DNA from: Subsaximicrobium wynnwilliamsii | Lineage (GTDB): Bacteria; Bacteroidota; Bacteroidia; Flavobacteriales; Flavobacteriaceae | DNA length: 64,000 nt | Direction of reading: 5' to 3' | Assembly: GCF_007997225.1 (NCBI RefSeq) | Contig: NZ_VORM01000003.1 | Coordinates: forward strand, 62,001-126,000 | Shown here: positions 35,880 through 44,653 of the stretch, piece after piece | Numbering within the stretch: the stretch's first letter is position 1 | How the letters are laid out: each line of letters starts with the position of its first letter | The notes under the pieces: generated by a model | Told to the model about the DNA's origin: nothing | Databases searched by the model: none | The model's input: only the letters and a program-made list of their open reading frames with translations | Translations under genes and position numbers: made by a program

Positions 35880-37730
35880 TTATATAAATTTTTTATCAAA
35901 ATCATCAACGCTCATCGTAATAAACGTGACTCTGTTGGTTGGTGATACCGAGGGTTCCTTACAAGCGAACAAGCTATTTACCAAATGCTCCTGCTCCATC
36001 CTGGTTAAAGATTGCCCCGTTTTAATGGCCAAACTCTTGGCCATGGATTTGGCCATCAAATCCATCGCACTAAAATTAGTGTCTGGCACTTCTTGCTGCA
36101 CATCGCTCAATAACTGTTCTAAAATTATGGCGACCTCGCTTTCAGCCACATTAATGGGAACACCTGTGATCTCGACATTCCCTTTTACAAATTCTGAAAA
36201 CAGAAAACCCGTATGTTCCAGATCCTCCTTTAATTCCTGAAGCACTTCCATTTCTGAAGTTGAAAATTGCAACTGCAACGGAAACAACAGTTGTTGGCTC
36301 ACGGCTTCCCTAACGGTCAAACTTCTTAACAAGCCTTCGTACAGCACCCGTTGATGGGCGCGATTTTGATCTAAAATCATCATCCCAGATTTAATCGTGC
36401 TAATGATGTATTTATTGTGAAGTTGATACGTGGTTTGTCTGCTTTCCGCGGAAGCGTCATTAAACAAGCCCTGCGATTCTGGCTGACTCTCAAATTCCAC
36501 CTGGCTAAAATTAGACCCGGTTTTGGTGCCCTTCGATTCCATCCCAACATACAAACTTTCCCATTGGGCAGATTCTTTTTTAAAGGGTTTTGCCAAGGAG
36601 CGCTTGTTGAAATTTTGCTCTTCCTGAAACGGATTGTAATTACGATCTACCTCTACGCTAGGCGTAGAAGCCCGCTTATTTTGATAATCATAAGGCGTAT
36701 CAAGATTTCTGTCACGCTCAAAATCCAAGACTGGCGCGATATTGAATTGTCCCAAACTGTGCTTTACCGAAGCTCTTACAATGGCATAAAGCGTATGCTC
36801 ATCATCAAACTTGATTTCGGTTTTTGTAGGATGGATGTTGATGTCTATGGTTTTTGGATCTACGCTAAGATTCAAAAAATAACTGGGATGACTGCCGTCT
36901 TTTAGGAGACCGTCGAAAGCCGAATTGATGGCGTGATTCAAATACGGACTTTTAATAAACCGATTATTGACAAAGAAAAACTGTTCATTCTTGCTGCGTT
37001 TGGCAAATTCTGGCTTTCCAACGAAGCCTGAAATTTTAAGGACTTCGGTCTCCTCTTCCACAGGCACCAATTTCTCGTTGGTTTTTACACCAAAGATATT
37101 GACGACCCGTTGCCTATAATTGCTTTTAGGAAGGTTGAAGGTCTCACTGCCATTGTGAAACATGGAAAACGCGATGTCTGGATGCGCCAAGGCCACCCGG
37201 TGAAATTCATCAATGATGTGCCGAAGTTCAACGGTATTTGATTTCAAGAAATTACGCCGTGCCGGAATATTGAAAAACAAGTGCTTTACAGCAATGGCGG
37301 TACCTTTAGGAGTTACGGTTACTTCTTGTGCCTTGATTTCGCTGCCTTCAATTTCAATTTGAGTGCCCAGCTCTTCCTGAGAACGCTTGGTTTTCAATTC
37401 AACATGGGCTATCGCAGCAATACTGGCCAAAGCCTCACCACGGAAACCTTTGGTATTGAGACTAAATAAATCATCGGCAGATTTTATTTTGGAAGTCGCA
37501 TGACGCTCAAAACTGAGTCGCGCATCGGTAGCGCTCATCCCATGGCCATCGTCAATCACTTGCACCAAAGTCTTGCCTGCGTCCTTGACCACCAGTTTTA
37601 TGTGCGTCGCAGCGGCATCAATGGCATTTTCCATTAATTCCTTCACTACGGAAGCAGGACGTTGTACAACTTCACCAGCAGCAATTTGATTGGCAACATG
37701 GTCGGGTAGCAATTGAATGATGTCAGACAT
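35880..37730 (-). CDS. mutL: DNA mismatch repair protein MutL
   Basis: The 616-residue protein has the GHKL ATPase motifs VVKELMENAIDAAAT, VIDDGHGM, and TKGFRGEALASIAAI, followed by a variable linker (about 340-420) and a C-terminal dimerisation domain. I see no DQHAxxER endonuclease motif; the corresponding place reads MILDQNRAHQRVLYEGLL, so Ala and His are kept but the Glu-Arg pair is replaced. It couples MutS recognition to strand removal. Its start overlaps the stop of the upstream small gene by one base. Confidence 0.95.
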   Translation of the reverse strand: MSDIIQLLPDHVANQIAAGEVVQRPASVVKELMENAIDAAATHIKLVVKDAGKTLVQVIDDGHGMSATDARLSFERHATSKIKSADDLFSLNTKGFRGEALASIAAIAHVELKTKRSQEELGTQIEIEGSEIKAQEVTVTPKGTAIAVKHLFFNIPARRNFLKSNTVELRHIIDEFHRVALAHPDIAFSMFHNGSETFNLPKSNYRQRVVNIFGVKTNEKLVPVEEETEVLKISGFVGKPEFAKRSKNEQFFFVNNRFIKSPYLNHAINSAFDGLLKDGSHPSYFLNLSVDPKTIDINIHPTKTEIKFDDEHTLYAIVRASVKHSLGQFNIAPVLDFERDRNLDTPYDYQNKRASTPSVEVDRNYNPFQEEQNFNKRSLAKPFKKESAQWESLYVGMESKGTKTGSNFSQVEFESQPESQGLFNDASAESRQTTYQLHNKYIISTIKSGMMILDQNRAHQRVLYEGLLRSLTVREAVSQQLLFPLQLQFSTSEMEVLQELKEDLEHTGFLFSEFVKGNVEITGVPINVAESEVAIILEQLLSDVQQEVPDTNFSAMDLMAKSMAKSLAIKTGQSLTRMEQEHLVNSLFACKEPSVSPTNRVTFITMSVDDFDKKFI

Positions 37731-38017
37731 TAGCGATTCGGAAAGAAAATGGAAAGATCGAAATCTATGATAAACAGAAAAATCAAGATGAGCGCTGCGA
37801 CAATATAGACCACACGTCTATTGGCACCGTTGGTATCTGCATTGTATTTGTAATCGCCAACAGCGTTGTTCAGTTTGGTCTTTAAACCTTTATCACTCCC
37901 AGCAGTAACCCTAAAGTCGTCAAACTTGTGTTTAAGTTCATAGGGATTCCCTTCGCCTTTGTAATAACGCGGCTGATAGCTGTATTTCTTGTTTTTTCTT
38001 GTGTTTAAAATTCCCAT
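37730..38017 (-). CDS. Small membrane protein, flavobacterial family often misnamed riboflavin synthase beta
   Basis: This 95-residue protein has a basic N-terminus (MGILNTRKNKKYSYQPRYYK), a charged linker and one C-terminal membrane helix (VVYIVAALILIFLFIIDFDL). It has no lumazine-synthase features. It shares its N-terminal pattern with the next small gene, so the two look like paralogues. The function is unknown; the position between mutL and ribH is conserved in the group. Confidence 0.75.
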   Translation of the reverse strand: MGILNTRKNKKYSYQPRYYKGEGNPYELKHKFDDFRVTAGSDKGLKTKLNNAVGDYKYNADTNGANRRVVYIVAALILIFLFIIDFDLSIFFPNR

Positions 38018-38020
38018 AAG

Positions 38021-38266
38021 TTATGTGGTTTCGTAATGCGTTAAAAGGTACCATATCACAATGATCATACCTAAACCCAATAGAAGCAATGGTAAACCGT
38101 TTTTTGTTTTTCCGCGTTGTCTTTCGTGACCCCTAACCGATTCCCAATCCTCTTTTAATTTAGATGGAGCGTCCTCGCTGTTAGATTCAAAAGATCCCTT
38201 CGAATCTTTGTGATGGCGCGGCTTGTAATTAAAACGCTTGTTCTTACGTTGTTTGAATAAACCCAC
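38021..38266 (-). CDS. Small membrane protein, paralogue of the neighbouring 95-residue protein
   Basis: The 81-residue protein starts MGLFKQRKNKRFNYKPRHHK, closely resembling the N-terminus of its downstream neighbour, followed by an acidic/Ser-rich linker and one membrane helix (LPLLLLGLGMIIVIWYLLTH). It is 3 bases from that neighbour. Probably a tandem duplication; function unknown. Confidence 0.7.
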   Translation of the reverse strand: MGLFKQRKNKRFNYKPRHHKDSKGSFESNSEDAPSKLKEDWESVRGHERQRGKTKNGLPLLLLGLGMIIVIWYLLTHYETT

Positions 38267-38356
38267 TGCAAAACCCAGTATATGTTATCCTTCAAAAATA
38301 CAGAATTTACAAGGAACACGAGCGTTTCAAACGCTAAAAATTGTTAACAGTCTTGA
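38267..38356. other. Short leader upstream of the small membrane-protein pair
   Basis: It contains the probable promoter region for the minus-strand genes from 38266 to mutL; no clear consensus element was found. Confidence 0.3.
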
Positions 38357-38530
38357 GAAGATGAAGATGAAGATGAAGATGAAGATGAAGTTGAAGATGA
38401 AGACGAAGATGAAGATGAAGACAAAGACGAAGATGAAGATGAAGATGAAGATGAAGATGAAGATGAAGATGAAGACGAAGATGAAGATGAAGATGAAGTT
38501 GAAGATGAAGATGAAGATGAAGACGAAGTT
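38357..38530. repeat. Hexanucleotide microsatellite (GAAGAT), about 29 units
   Basis: The unit GAAGAT repeats with occasional single changes (GAAGAC, GAAGTT, AAAGAC). Because the unit is two codons long and free of stops, both strands look open (Met-Lys on plus, His-Leu on minus), but neither frame resembles a gene. Confidence 0.95.
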
Positions 38531-38532
38531 GA

Positions 38533-38550
38533 TCCCGATAGCTATCGGGA
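38533..38550. repeat. Perfect 18-bp palindrome TCCCGATAGCTATCGGGA
   Basis: A perfect inverted repeat immediately after the GAAGAT tract. A related imperfect form, CCCGATAAATATCGG, occurs at 22679-22693. Confidence 0.9.
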
Positions 38551-38590
38551 GAAATTGAAATCGAACTCAATTTTGTGATTTGTAGTTTAG

Positions 38591-38670
38591 GACTGAAGAC
38601 TGGAGACCGAAGACTGGAGACCGAAGACCGAAGACCGAAGACTGGAGACTAAAGACTGAAGACTGAAGAA
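38591..38670. repeat. GACTGAAGACTGGAGACC-type tandem repeats
   Basis: Short units of the form GA(C/G)(T/C)(G/A)AAGACTGGA repeat through this tract. Further on, at about 38705-38732, is CCTTGAACTTTGAACCTTGA, the reverse complement of a repeat near 22627-22652. Confidence 0.8.
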
Positions 38671-38740
38671 TTTAATTATAAACCACGAAAGCTGAAACTA
38701 CCCAACCTTGAACTTTGAACCTTGAACCTTCGAAATTGAA

Positions 38741-39226
38741 CTAAAAAGTGCGTCGTAGGTGTGCCATTTTAATCGCAGCGATAGCCGCTTCCGTACCTTT
38801 GTTACCGAGCTTTCCTCCAGAGCGATCTAGGGATTGCTGCATGGTATTATCGGTCAAGACACAAAAAATAACAGGAGTATCACTTATCACATTCAAATCC
38901 TTGATGCCTTGGGTTACCCCTTCGCACACAAAATCGAAATGCTTGGTTTCCCCTTGTATCACACTACCTATGGCAATAACCGCATCCACTCGATGCTCAA
39001 TCATTTTCTTGGCACCGTAAATCAACTCAAAGCTACCTGGAACATTCCATTTAATAATGTTGTCTTCATTGGCACCACAATCAATTAAGGCATCGTAAGC
39101 GCCTTGAAACAGGCCGTTGGTTATGGTGTCGTTCCACTCAGAAACAACAATCCCAAACCGAAAATGTTCTGCGTTTGGGAGTGTGCTTTTATCGTAATTG
39201 GATAAATTATGATTGGCTGTAGCCAT
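38741..39226 (-). CDS. ribH: 6,7-dimethyl-8-ribityllumazine synthase
   Basis: The 161-residue protein has the family segments FGIVVSEWNDTITNGLFQGA, VPGSFELIYGAKKM, and the active-site AIGSVIQGETKHFDFVCEG with the catalytic His, then PVIFCVLTDNTMQQSLDR. It makes the riboflavin precursor from a pyrimidine and a four-carbon phosphate. Length is typical. The neighbouring small membrane proteins are not riboflavin enzymes. Confidence 0.96.
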   Translation of the reverse strand: MATANHNLSNYDKSTLPNAEHFRFGIVVSEWNDTITNGLFQGAYDALIDCGANEDNIIKWNVPGSFELIYGAKKMIEHRVDAVIAIGSVIQGETKHFDFVCEGVTQGIKDLNVISDTPVIFCVLTDNTMQQSLDRSGGKLGNKGTEAAIAAIKMAHLRRTF

Positions 39227-39261
39227 AGTTGATTGTTTTTCTGGGTTTTTTCGGAAATCTT

Positions 39262-39361
39262 AATCAATAACCTCGGGGCAAGCCAACAAGGTACGAATTG
39301 AATGATGTTCTTTCCATTTCGAGGCAGGCCTCGGGGAATAAAACCTTCTAGAGAGATTTAA
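39262..39361 (+). repeat. Dispersed ~100-bp repeat, copy B
   Basis: It runs from AATCAATAACCTCGGGGCAAG through CGAGGCAGGCCTCGGGGAATA to CTTCTAGAGAGATTTA and overlaps the last codon of the TPR gene by a few bases. The hairpin arms differ from copy A. Confidence 0.85.
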
Positions 39362-40125
39362 TTAGCACTTGCTTCCGCACGACCAATAAACACCTCAATA
39401 TTCTTAGCTTGATCTGAATCTGAAAATTCTTGTTGGATTCTTTCGAAATACTGCAAAGCCTTATCTTTTTGTCCTAAAGATTGCGCCACATTACCTGCTT
39501 TGAACAAATACATAGGGGTTGTATAATCGTTGGTAGATGCTGAAATCGCTTTTTCATAATAATCGAGCGCATCCTCCAATTGGTTAAGCTGTACAAAAGA
39601 ATCACCAATACCGCCTTTGGCCACAGGACCCAAAACCGCGTCATCTGTTGTGAAGTCGCTTAAATATTTTACCGCATTGGTATAATCCTTAGTATTCAAA
39701 TAGGCCATGCCTGCATAATAATTTGCAAGATTTCCTGCAGGTGTACCACTGTATTCACTTGCAATATCCACCATCCCAAATTTACCTTCACCACCTTTTA
39801 GTGCTAAGGTATATAGCGAATCTGCCGACTCGCCTGTGACGGCCTGATTAAAGTATTTTTGGGCTGTAAACATCTCATTCATTGCCTCTTCGGCTTTAGG
39901 GCCGGCAATAAATTTATTGTAAGCCAAATACCCTAAAAGGATAACTGCAGCTACGCCAATGATGATAAAGATCCCTTTTTGGTTCTTACCAACCCAAAGC
40001 TCTGCTTTATTTGCGCCTTCGTCCAAAGTGTTGAAAACTTCGGCAGTTGTTGAGTTATCCTCAATTACCTCAGTTTTTTCCTTTTCCGTTTTGGGCTTAT
40101 ATCCTCTTTTCTTGTATGTTGCCAT
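39358..40125 (-). CDS. Membrane-anchored TPR protein (YfgM/YbgF-like)
   Basis: The 255-residue protein has a Lys/Glu-rich cytoplasmic start, one membrane helix (GIFIIIGVAAVILLGYLAYN, residues about 50-69) and three or more TPR units (YYAGMAYLNTKDYTNAVKYL, NQLEDALDYYEKAISAS, GQKDKALQYFERIQQEFSDS). It is probably an envelope protein that holds partners during folding or secretion, as inferred from YfgM. It is divergent from recF with exact TAnnTTTG elements on both sides. Its stop codon overlaps repeat copy B. Confidence 0.85.
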   Translation of the reverse strand: MATYKKRGYKPKTEKEKTEVIEDNSTTAEVFNTLDEGANKAELWVGKNQKGIFIIIGVAAVILLGYLAYNKFIAGPKAEEAMNEMFTAQKYFNQAVTGESADSLYTLALKGGEGKFGMVDIASEYSGTPAGNLANYYAGMAYLNTKDYTNAVKYLSDFTTDDAVLGPVAKGGIGDSFVQLNQLEDALDYYEKAISASTNDYTTPMYLFKAGNVAQSLGQKDKALQYFERIQQEFSDSDQAKNIEVFIGRAEASAN

Positions 40126-40143
40126 GTTTGCTTATTTGTGGCG

Positions 40144-40151
40144 CAAAAATA
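40144..40151 (-). promoter_or_regulatory. Promoter -7 element of the TPR gene
   Basis: TATTTTTG on the minus strand (an exact TAnnTTTG) is 19 bases before the TPR start codon, implying a very short leader. Confidence 0.5.
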
Positions 40152-40187
40152 TAATTTTTATTGAGAATTAAAAGGTAATTTATTTGT

Positions 40188-40195
40188 TATTTTTG
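40188..40195 (+). promoter_or_regulatory. Promoter -7 element of recF
   Basis: TATTTTTG on the plus strand matches TAnnTTTG exactly, 50 bases before the recF ATG. Confidence 0.5.
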
Positions 40196-40244
40196 ATATC
40201 ACATTCCAACGCAATTTCTAAAGTCGCAAATTCCAACTTTTTCT

Positions 40245-41324
40245 ATGATTTTAAAAGCCCTCAGTCTCGTCAATTACAAGAATTTTGAAAGTCAGGATTT
40301 TGAATTTGACGATAAGATCAATTGCTTTGTAGGCGCCAATGGCGTAGGAAAAACCAATGCCTTGGATGCCATTTACCACTTGTCTTTTGGTAAAAGTTAT
40401 TTCAACCCAATCGCTTCACAAAACATCAATCACGATGCTGAATTTTTTGTGGTGGATGGCATATTTGAAAAGCACGAAAAGACCGAAAAAATCATTGTAT
40501 CCTTAAAACGCGGTCAAAAAAAGATGATTAAGCGCAACGCAAAGGCTTATGAAAAGTTTAGTGATCACATCGGGTTTGTACCTTTGGTCATCATTTCGCC
40601 TGCCGATCGCGACTTGATCATTGAAGGCAGCGAAACCCGCCGTAAATTTATAGACAGCGTCATTTCACAAAGCGATAAAGCCTACCTTAACAATCTCATA
40701 AGTTATAATAAGGTGGTTGCCCAGCGCAATGCCTTGCTCAAATATTTTGCGCTTAACAACACCTTTAACGCGCAAACACTCGAAATTTATAATGAACAAC
40801 TCGATAGTTATGGCGCGGAAATTTTCAATACAAGGCGCGAGTTTTTAGAAACCTTCATTCCCATTTTCAAAGCACGTTACAAGGCAATAAGTAACGATAA
40901 TGAAGCGGTCAATCTTGTCTATAAATCTGATTTGCACGAACAGCGATTAAAAGATTTATTGGTTCAAAACCTCAATAAGGACAAAGCTTTACATTACACC
41001 AGCGTTGGCACGCACAAGGACGATTTGGTGTTTGAGATTGAGACCTATCCCATCAAAAAATTTGGGAGTCAAGGGCAGCAAAAATCATTTCTGATTGCCT
41101 TGAAGTTGGCGCAATTCGATTTTATCAAGGCCCAAAGTGGCGTGACACCCTTGCTGCTTTTGGATGATATTTTTGATAAATTAGATGAAAATCGCGTGGC
41201 ACAGATCATCGGTTTGGTGGATGATGATAATTTCGGACAACTATTCATCAGTGATACCCATCCAGAACGCACAGAGCAAGTGATCAAACAAATCCATCAG
41301 TCTTATAAAATGTTTAAGCTTTAG
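40245..41324 (+). CDS. recF: DNA replication and repair protein RecF
   Basis: The 359-residue protein has Walker [10 protein letters not shown] at about residues 29-37, the [20 protein letters not shown] segment, [20 protein letters not shown] (RecF family signature), and the C-terminal signature/Walker B region [20 protein letters not shown] and [16 protein letters not shown]. It helps load RecA at single-strand gaps. It stands apart from dnaA/dnaN, as in other flavobacteria. Confidence 0.95.
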   Translation: MILKALSLVNYKNFESQDFEFDDKINCFVGANGVGKTNALDAIYHLSFGKSYFNPIASQNINHDAEFFVVDGIFEKHEKTEKIIVSLKRGQKKMIKRNAKAYEKFSDHIGFVPLVIISPADRDLIIEGSETRRKFIDSVISQSDKAYLNNLISYNKVVAQRNALLKYFALNNTFNAQTLEIYNEQLDSYGAEIFNTRREFLETFIPIFKARYKAISNDNEAVNLVYKSDLHEQRLKDLLVQNLNKDKALHYTSVGTHKDDLVFEIETYPIKKFGSQGQQKSFLIALKLAQFDFIKAQSGVTPLLLLDDIFDKLDENRVAQIIGLVDDDNFGQLFISDTHPERTEQVIKQIHQSYKMFKL

Positions 41325-41383
41325 AAGGATTTTCGAATGTTTCCAAATGATAAAAATTATTAATCGCAGAACCTAATTGAAAA

Positions 41384-41806
41384 ATGAGTAGCAAATATCT
41401 TCTTATCGCAATCCTTTCCGCAGTTTTAATGAGCTGTAGCAAAGACCCCTCCCCTATGATTCCTCATCTCAGCGGGTATTGGGAAATAGACGAAGTCACG
41501 ATGCCAAACGGCCAAATCAAGGATTATAACTATAATGCTACCATTGATTATATAGAACTGACCGATAGTTTGAGTGGTTTTAGAAAAAAACTGAGACCTA
41601 ATTTCAAGGGCACTTATGAAACTTCTCAAAGTGAAGAACAACTGCAGATCAAAATCGAAAACGACAGTCTGAATATTTATTACTCCACCCCTTTTGCCCA
41701 ATGGAAAGAAACCGTGCTCAAAGCCAATGAAACCGAGCTGTTGATTATAAATGACCGCAAGGTTAGGTACCTTTATAGACAGTATGAGCCTTTGGATTTG
41801 GATTGA
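41384..41806 (+). CDS. Lipocalin-like lipoprotein of unknown function
   Basis: The 140-residue protein has a lipobox (AVLMSCSKD, Cys18) and a body of predicted beta-strands beginning with LSGYWEIDEVTMPNGQIKDY, the pattern of small lipocalin-like Bacteroidota lipoproteins. No catalytic motif is seen. It follows recF on the same strand by about 60 bases. Confidence 0.75.
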   Translation: MSSKYLLIAILSAVLMSCSKDPSPMIPHLSGYWEIDEVTMPNGQIKDYNYNATIDYIELTDSLSGFRKKLRPNFKGTYETSQSEEQLQIKIENDSLNIYYSTPFAQWKETVLKANETELLIINDRKVRYLYRQYEPLDLD

Positions 41807-41862
41807 AAATAGGTTAAGTGAAAGTCCATTTGAAAGTTTGATTGAAATAAAAAACAGAACAC

Positions 41863-42711
41863 ATGTCAAAACACATCATCTTAAACGACGGAAACAAAAT
41901 CCCCATGCTTGGATTTGGAACATATAAGTCCACCGATCAGGAAGGAACCGAAGCGGTGAGATTCGCATTATCCAATGACTACCAACTCATTGACACCGCC
42001 GCTATTTACAAAAACGAGGCAGCCGTTGGCAAGGGCATAAAAGCCAGTGGCATCAACAGGGATGAGCTTTTTGTAACCACCAAATTATGGCGAACGCACT
42101 TGGGCTACGAATCGGCCAAAGAACAATTTGCCGAATCTTTAGAACGGCTTCAGTTGGATTATATTGATTTATACTTGATCCATTGGCCCGCAAACGCCAA
42201 AAACTACGAGAATTGGCAGCAAGCCAATGCCGATGCTTGGAAGGCCATGGAGAAATTGCAGGCCGAAGGCAAAATCAAATCCATTGGTGTAAGTAATTTT
42301 TGGCAGGAACATTTGGAGGCTTTATTTCAAACCGCCAAGGTGAGGCCTTCAATCAATCAAATTGAATTTCATCCAGGCTATTGGCAAAAGGATTTGGTGG
42401 CGTATTGCAAAACACAAAATATTGCGGTGGAATCCTGGTCACCTTTGGCACGAGGCGAAGTGTTTGAAAATGATCTTTTAAAACGTATCGCAGCGACCCA
42501 TCAAAAATCGGTAGCTCAAGTGTGTTTGCGTTGGATCCTTCAACACAATGTGATTGTGATACCTAAATCCACAACCAACAAAAGAATTCTAGAAAATAGG
42601 GAAGTATTTGATTTTGAATTGTCTGCAGAAGAGATGGACCGTATAGACCACATGCCAAAAATGGGTTTTAGTGGCGAATCGCCCAACATGTGGCCCGATA
42701 GCGTTGAATAA
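41863..42711 (+). CDS. Aldo/keto reductase
   Basis: The 282-residue protein shows the AKR set: MLGFGTYKS, LIDTAAIYKNEAAVG (catalytic Asp and Tyr), TTKLWRTHLG with the catalytic Lys, DLYLIHWP with the catalytic His, and VIPKSTTNKRILEN for NADPH binding. It is probably a cytosolic NADPH-dependent reductase of aldehydes or ketones; the substrate is not evident. It is monocistronic as far as seen. Confidence 0.93.
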   Translation: MSKHIILNDGNKIPMLGFGTYKSTDQEGTEAVRFALSNDYQLIDTAAIYKNEAAVGKGIKASGINRDELFVTTKLWRTHLGYESAKEQFAESLERLQLDYIDLYLIHWPANAKNYENWQQANADAWKAMEKLQAEGKIKSIGVSNFWQEHLEALFQTAKVRPSINQIEFHPGYWQKDLVAYCKTQNIAVESWSPLARGEVFENDLLKRIAATHQKSVAQVCLRWILQHNVIVIPKSTTNKRILENREVFDFELSAEEMDRIDHMPKMGFSGESPNMWPDSVE

Positions 42712-42846
42712 TTTTAGCTTTGCAGATTAATCAAACCTGTATCTTATTTTATAAATAGACGGGCATTGCTTTCAGAATCCGTACCTTTATTTTAATAGAA
42801 AAAACTGTGATTTTCATCAAACCACGGGCTTTAAAACAATACTATC

Positions 42847-43143
42847 ATGGCAAGACGCAACAACGATAATCAATCCATCAGTGACATCCTTAAGGAATTT
42901 GTTGATTCCAACCGCTTACAATCTGGATTGAATAAGGTAGATGTGCAAGATGCTTGGGCCAAAATGATGGGCAACGGCGTGAACAACTACACCACAGCAG
43001 TGCAATTGGATAAGGATACGCTTTATGTTTCGCTAAGTTCTAGCGTTTTGCGTGAGGAATTGAGCTACGGAAAACAGAAAATCATTGACATGCTCAACGA
43101 ATCCTTGGGCAAAGAAGTGATTTCGAAATTGGTTTTGAGATAG
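42847..43143 (+). CDS. DUF721 (DciA-like) protein
   Basis: The 98-residue protein reads NQSISDILKEFVDSNRLQSG, VQDAWAKMMGNGVNNYTTAV and LSSSVLREELSYGKQKIIDM, the DUF721 pattern with the V-x-x-x-W centre. DciA proteins of this family load the replicative helicase in bacteria lacking DnaC, so a replication role is likely. It is a short form that lacks a long C-terminal tail. Confidence 0.85.
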   Translation: MARRNNDNQSISDILKEFVDSNRLQSGLNKVDVQDAWAKMMGNGVNNYTTAVQLDKDTLYVSLSSSVLREELSYGKQKIIDMLNESLGKEVISKLVLR

Positions 43144-43307
43144 GTTTTCATCTGAAGACTTCTGAAATGAAATCTGAAATGACCTAAGACGCAATGACTT
43201 AGGACTTATGACAGTTTGGAATACCTGTGTTTGTTTTTTTTTAGAAAAATCATTTTCTCAAAAGTCGCTAAAATATGCGCGAATACTATCCCGTGAATCC
43301 CATTCAT

Positions 43308-44534
43308 TTACTCAGCCTCTTCCGCCAACAACTCATTTATAAAATCATCAAATTCAACTTTAAAATCGCTGTACTTCTCCCCTGTTGCTGGCCCATTGAA
43401 ACCGGTATGAATTTTTCGAACCTTGCCCTTTTTATCTATAAAAATCGTGGTGGGATAGGATAACACGTGATTCAGCATGGGCAATTTCTCTTCAGCCTGC
43501 AATTTGCTTGAGCTTCCGTATTGTGCCAAAAGAATGGGATAATTGATTCCGACTTCGTTTTTTAAACGGGTGATGCTTTCAAAAGCTTCTGCTTCGGTTT
43601 TGGCATATTCAAAAGCCAAAGCCACAAATTCCATATCCTTGGTAAGATTGGCATTGTCATATTCCGCATAAAAACGACTTTCATCCAAACAGTTGGGACA
43701 CCAGGTGCCCATGAGTTGCACTACCGTCACTTTGCCCTTAAAGCGCTCGTCAGACAAAGCTATGATTTTACCAGAGGCATCTGGAAAAGAAAACTCCAAA
43801 CGCTCATAGCCGTCCTTTAAAAACGTAAGCGCATTGGCATCTGGCAACTCATAACTGGGATTGCGTTTAGCGGTAAAGGGCTCTTCCCAGTGGTTACCAG
43901 AATAAAACTTGCCGTTCATTGTGCTATCTGTCACTTTTGCAGTAAACAAAAAGGCATGAGCCCCGTCAAATGTGGAAAGTTTCATCACATCGCCATCCAT
44001 CACACCTTCCAGATAACGGTAGTCGCCCGTGGTAGTTTCAAAAGTACCGGTGACCTTGCTGCCATCCTGCTTAAAAACACCTTTGGCAAGGTATCGATCT
44101 GCTTCAAGGTTTGGACTGAAAAGCGCTTCCCAAGTACCCGAAACATTTTCCAGCGATTCCTTAGAGGTGCTTTCAAAACGAAACTCCTTGCCAAATTCGG
44201 CAGAAAACGGGACACGACGGTCCAAACTTTCAATCACAAAGCTTCCCTTTAACCTGTTACTGCTGTGAATCGCCTCGATATAACCTTCAAAAACAGGCAT
44301 TTGAATACGAACCGTGTCGCCACTGTAACCAATGTCATGCACTTCTATTTGTTCCTCTGCATTAAAAATAGTTAAGGTTTCCGCAGCAGTCACTTCAAAA
44401 TTGAAAGGCAAGGCTTCGTCATTAGTGAGTTGTAATTCCGCCCTCCATAAACCTGCTTCCAAAGATTGGGAGGGTTTTGATTTGCAGGAAATTAAAAAAA
44501 TAAGGACGCTAATATATACGAGTGCTTTCAGCAT
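43308..44534 (-). CDS. TlpA-like thioredoxin-fold lipoprotein
   Basis: The 408-residue protein has a lipobox (FLISC, Cys17), an N-terminal beta-rich region (about 25-235) with internal lipocalin-like repeats, and a TlpA/ResA thioredoxin domain from about 245 with the active site GTWCPNC (C279, C282) and the cis-Pro loop near LSYPTTIFIDKKG. It is probably a periplasmic reductant for disulphides or cytochrome c assembly. The gene is convergent with the DUF721 gene and divergent from pheT. Confidence 0.9.
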   Translation of the reverse strand: MLKALVYISVLIFLISCKSKPSQSLEAGLWRAELQLTNDEALPFNFEVTAAETLTIFNAEEQIEVHDIGYSGDTVRIQMPVFEGYIEAIHSSNRLKGSFVIESLDRRVPFSAEFGKEFRFESTSKESLENVSGTWEALFSPNLEADRYLAKGVFKQDGSKVTGTFETTTGDYRYLEGVMDGDVMKLSTFDGAHAFLFTAKVTDSTMNGKFYSGNHWEEPFTAKRNPSYELPDANALTFLKDGYERLEFSFPDASGKIIALSDERFKGKVTVVQLMGTWCPNCLDESRFYAEYDNANLTKDMEFVALAFEYAKTEAEAFESITRLKNEVGINYPILLAQYGSSSKLQAEEKLPMLNHVLSYPTTIFIDKKGKVRKIHTGFNGPATGEKYSDFKVEFDDFINELLAEEAE

Positions 44535-44624
44535 AAAATGGTTTTTTAGAACTTAATTGTCTGAAAAATATGAAAATCTTACAATAAAACGTAACAACGA
44601 ATTAATAAAACTAGCGAGAGTTAT

Positions 44625-44632
44625 TATCTTTG
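44625..44632 (+). promoter_or_regulatory. Promoter -7 element of pheT
   Basis: TATCTTTG matches TAnnTTTG exactly and is 21 bases before the pheT ATG. A clear -33 TTG is not seen. Confidence 0.55.
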
Positions 44633-44653
44633 CCCCTTATTTAGAACTCACAA

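Noticed and set aside
37730-38017. Annotation as riboflavin synthase subunit beta
   Set aside because: The protein is one membrane helix plus a basic tail with no active-site residues; the real lumazine synthase is at 38741-39226.
38357-38530. Long open frames (Met-Lys and His-Leu repeats) in the GAAGAT tract
   Set aside because: They arise because the hexamer contains no stop on either strand; they lack plausible starts, composition and homologues.
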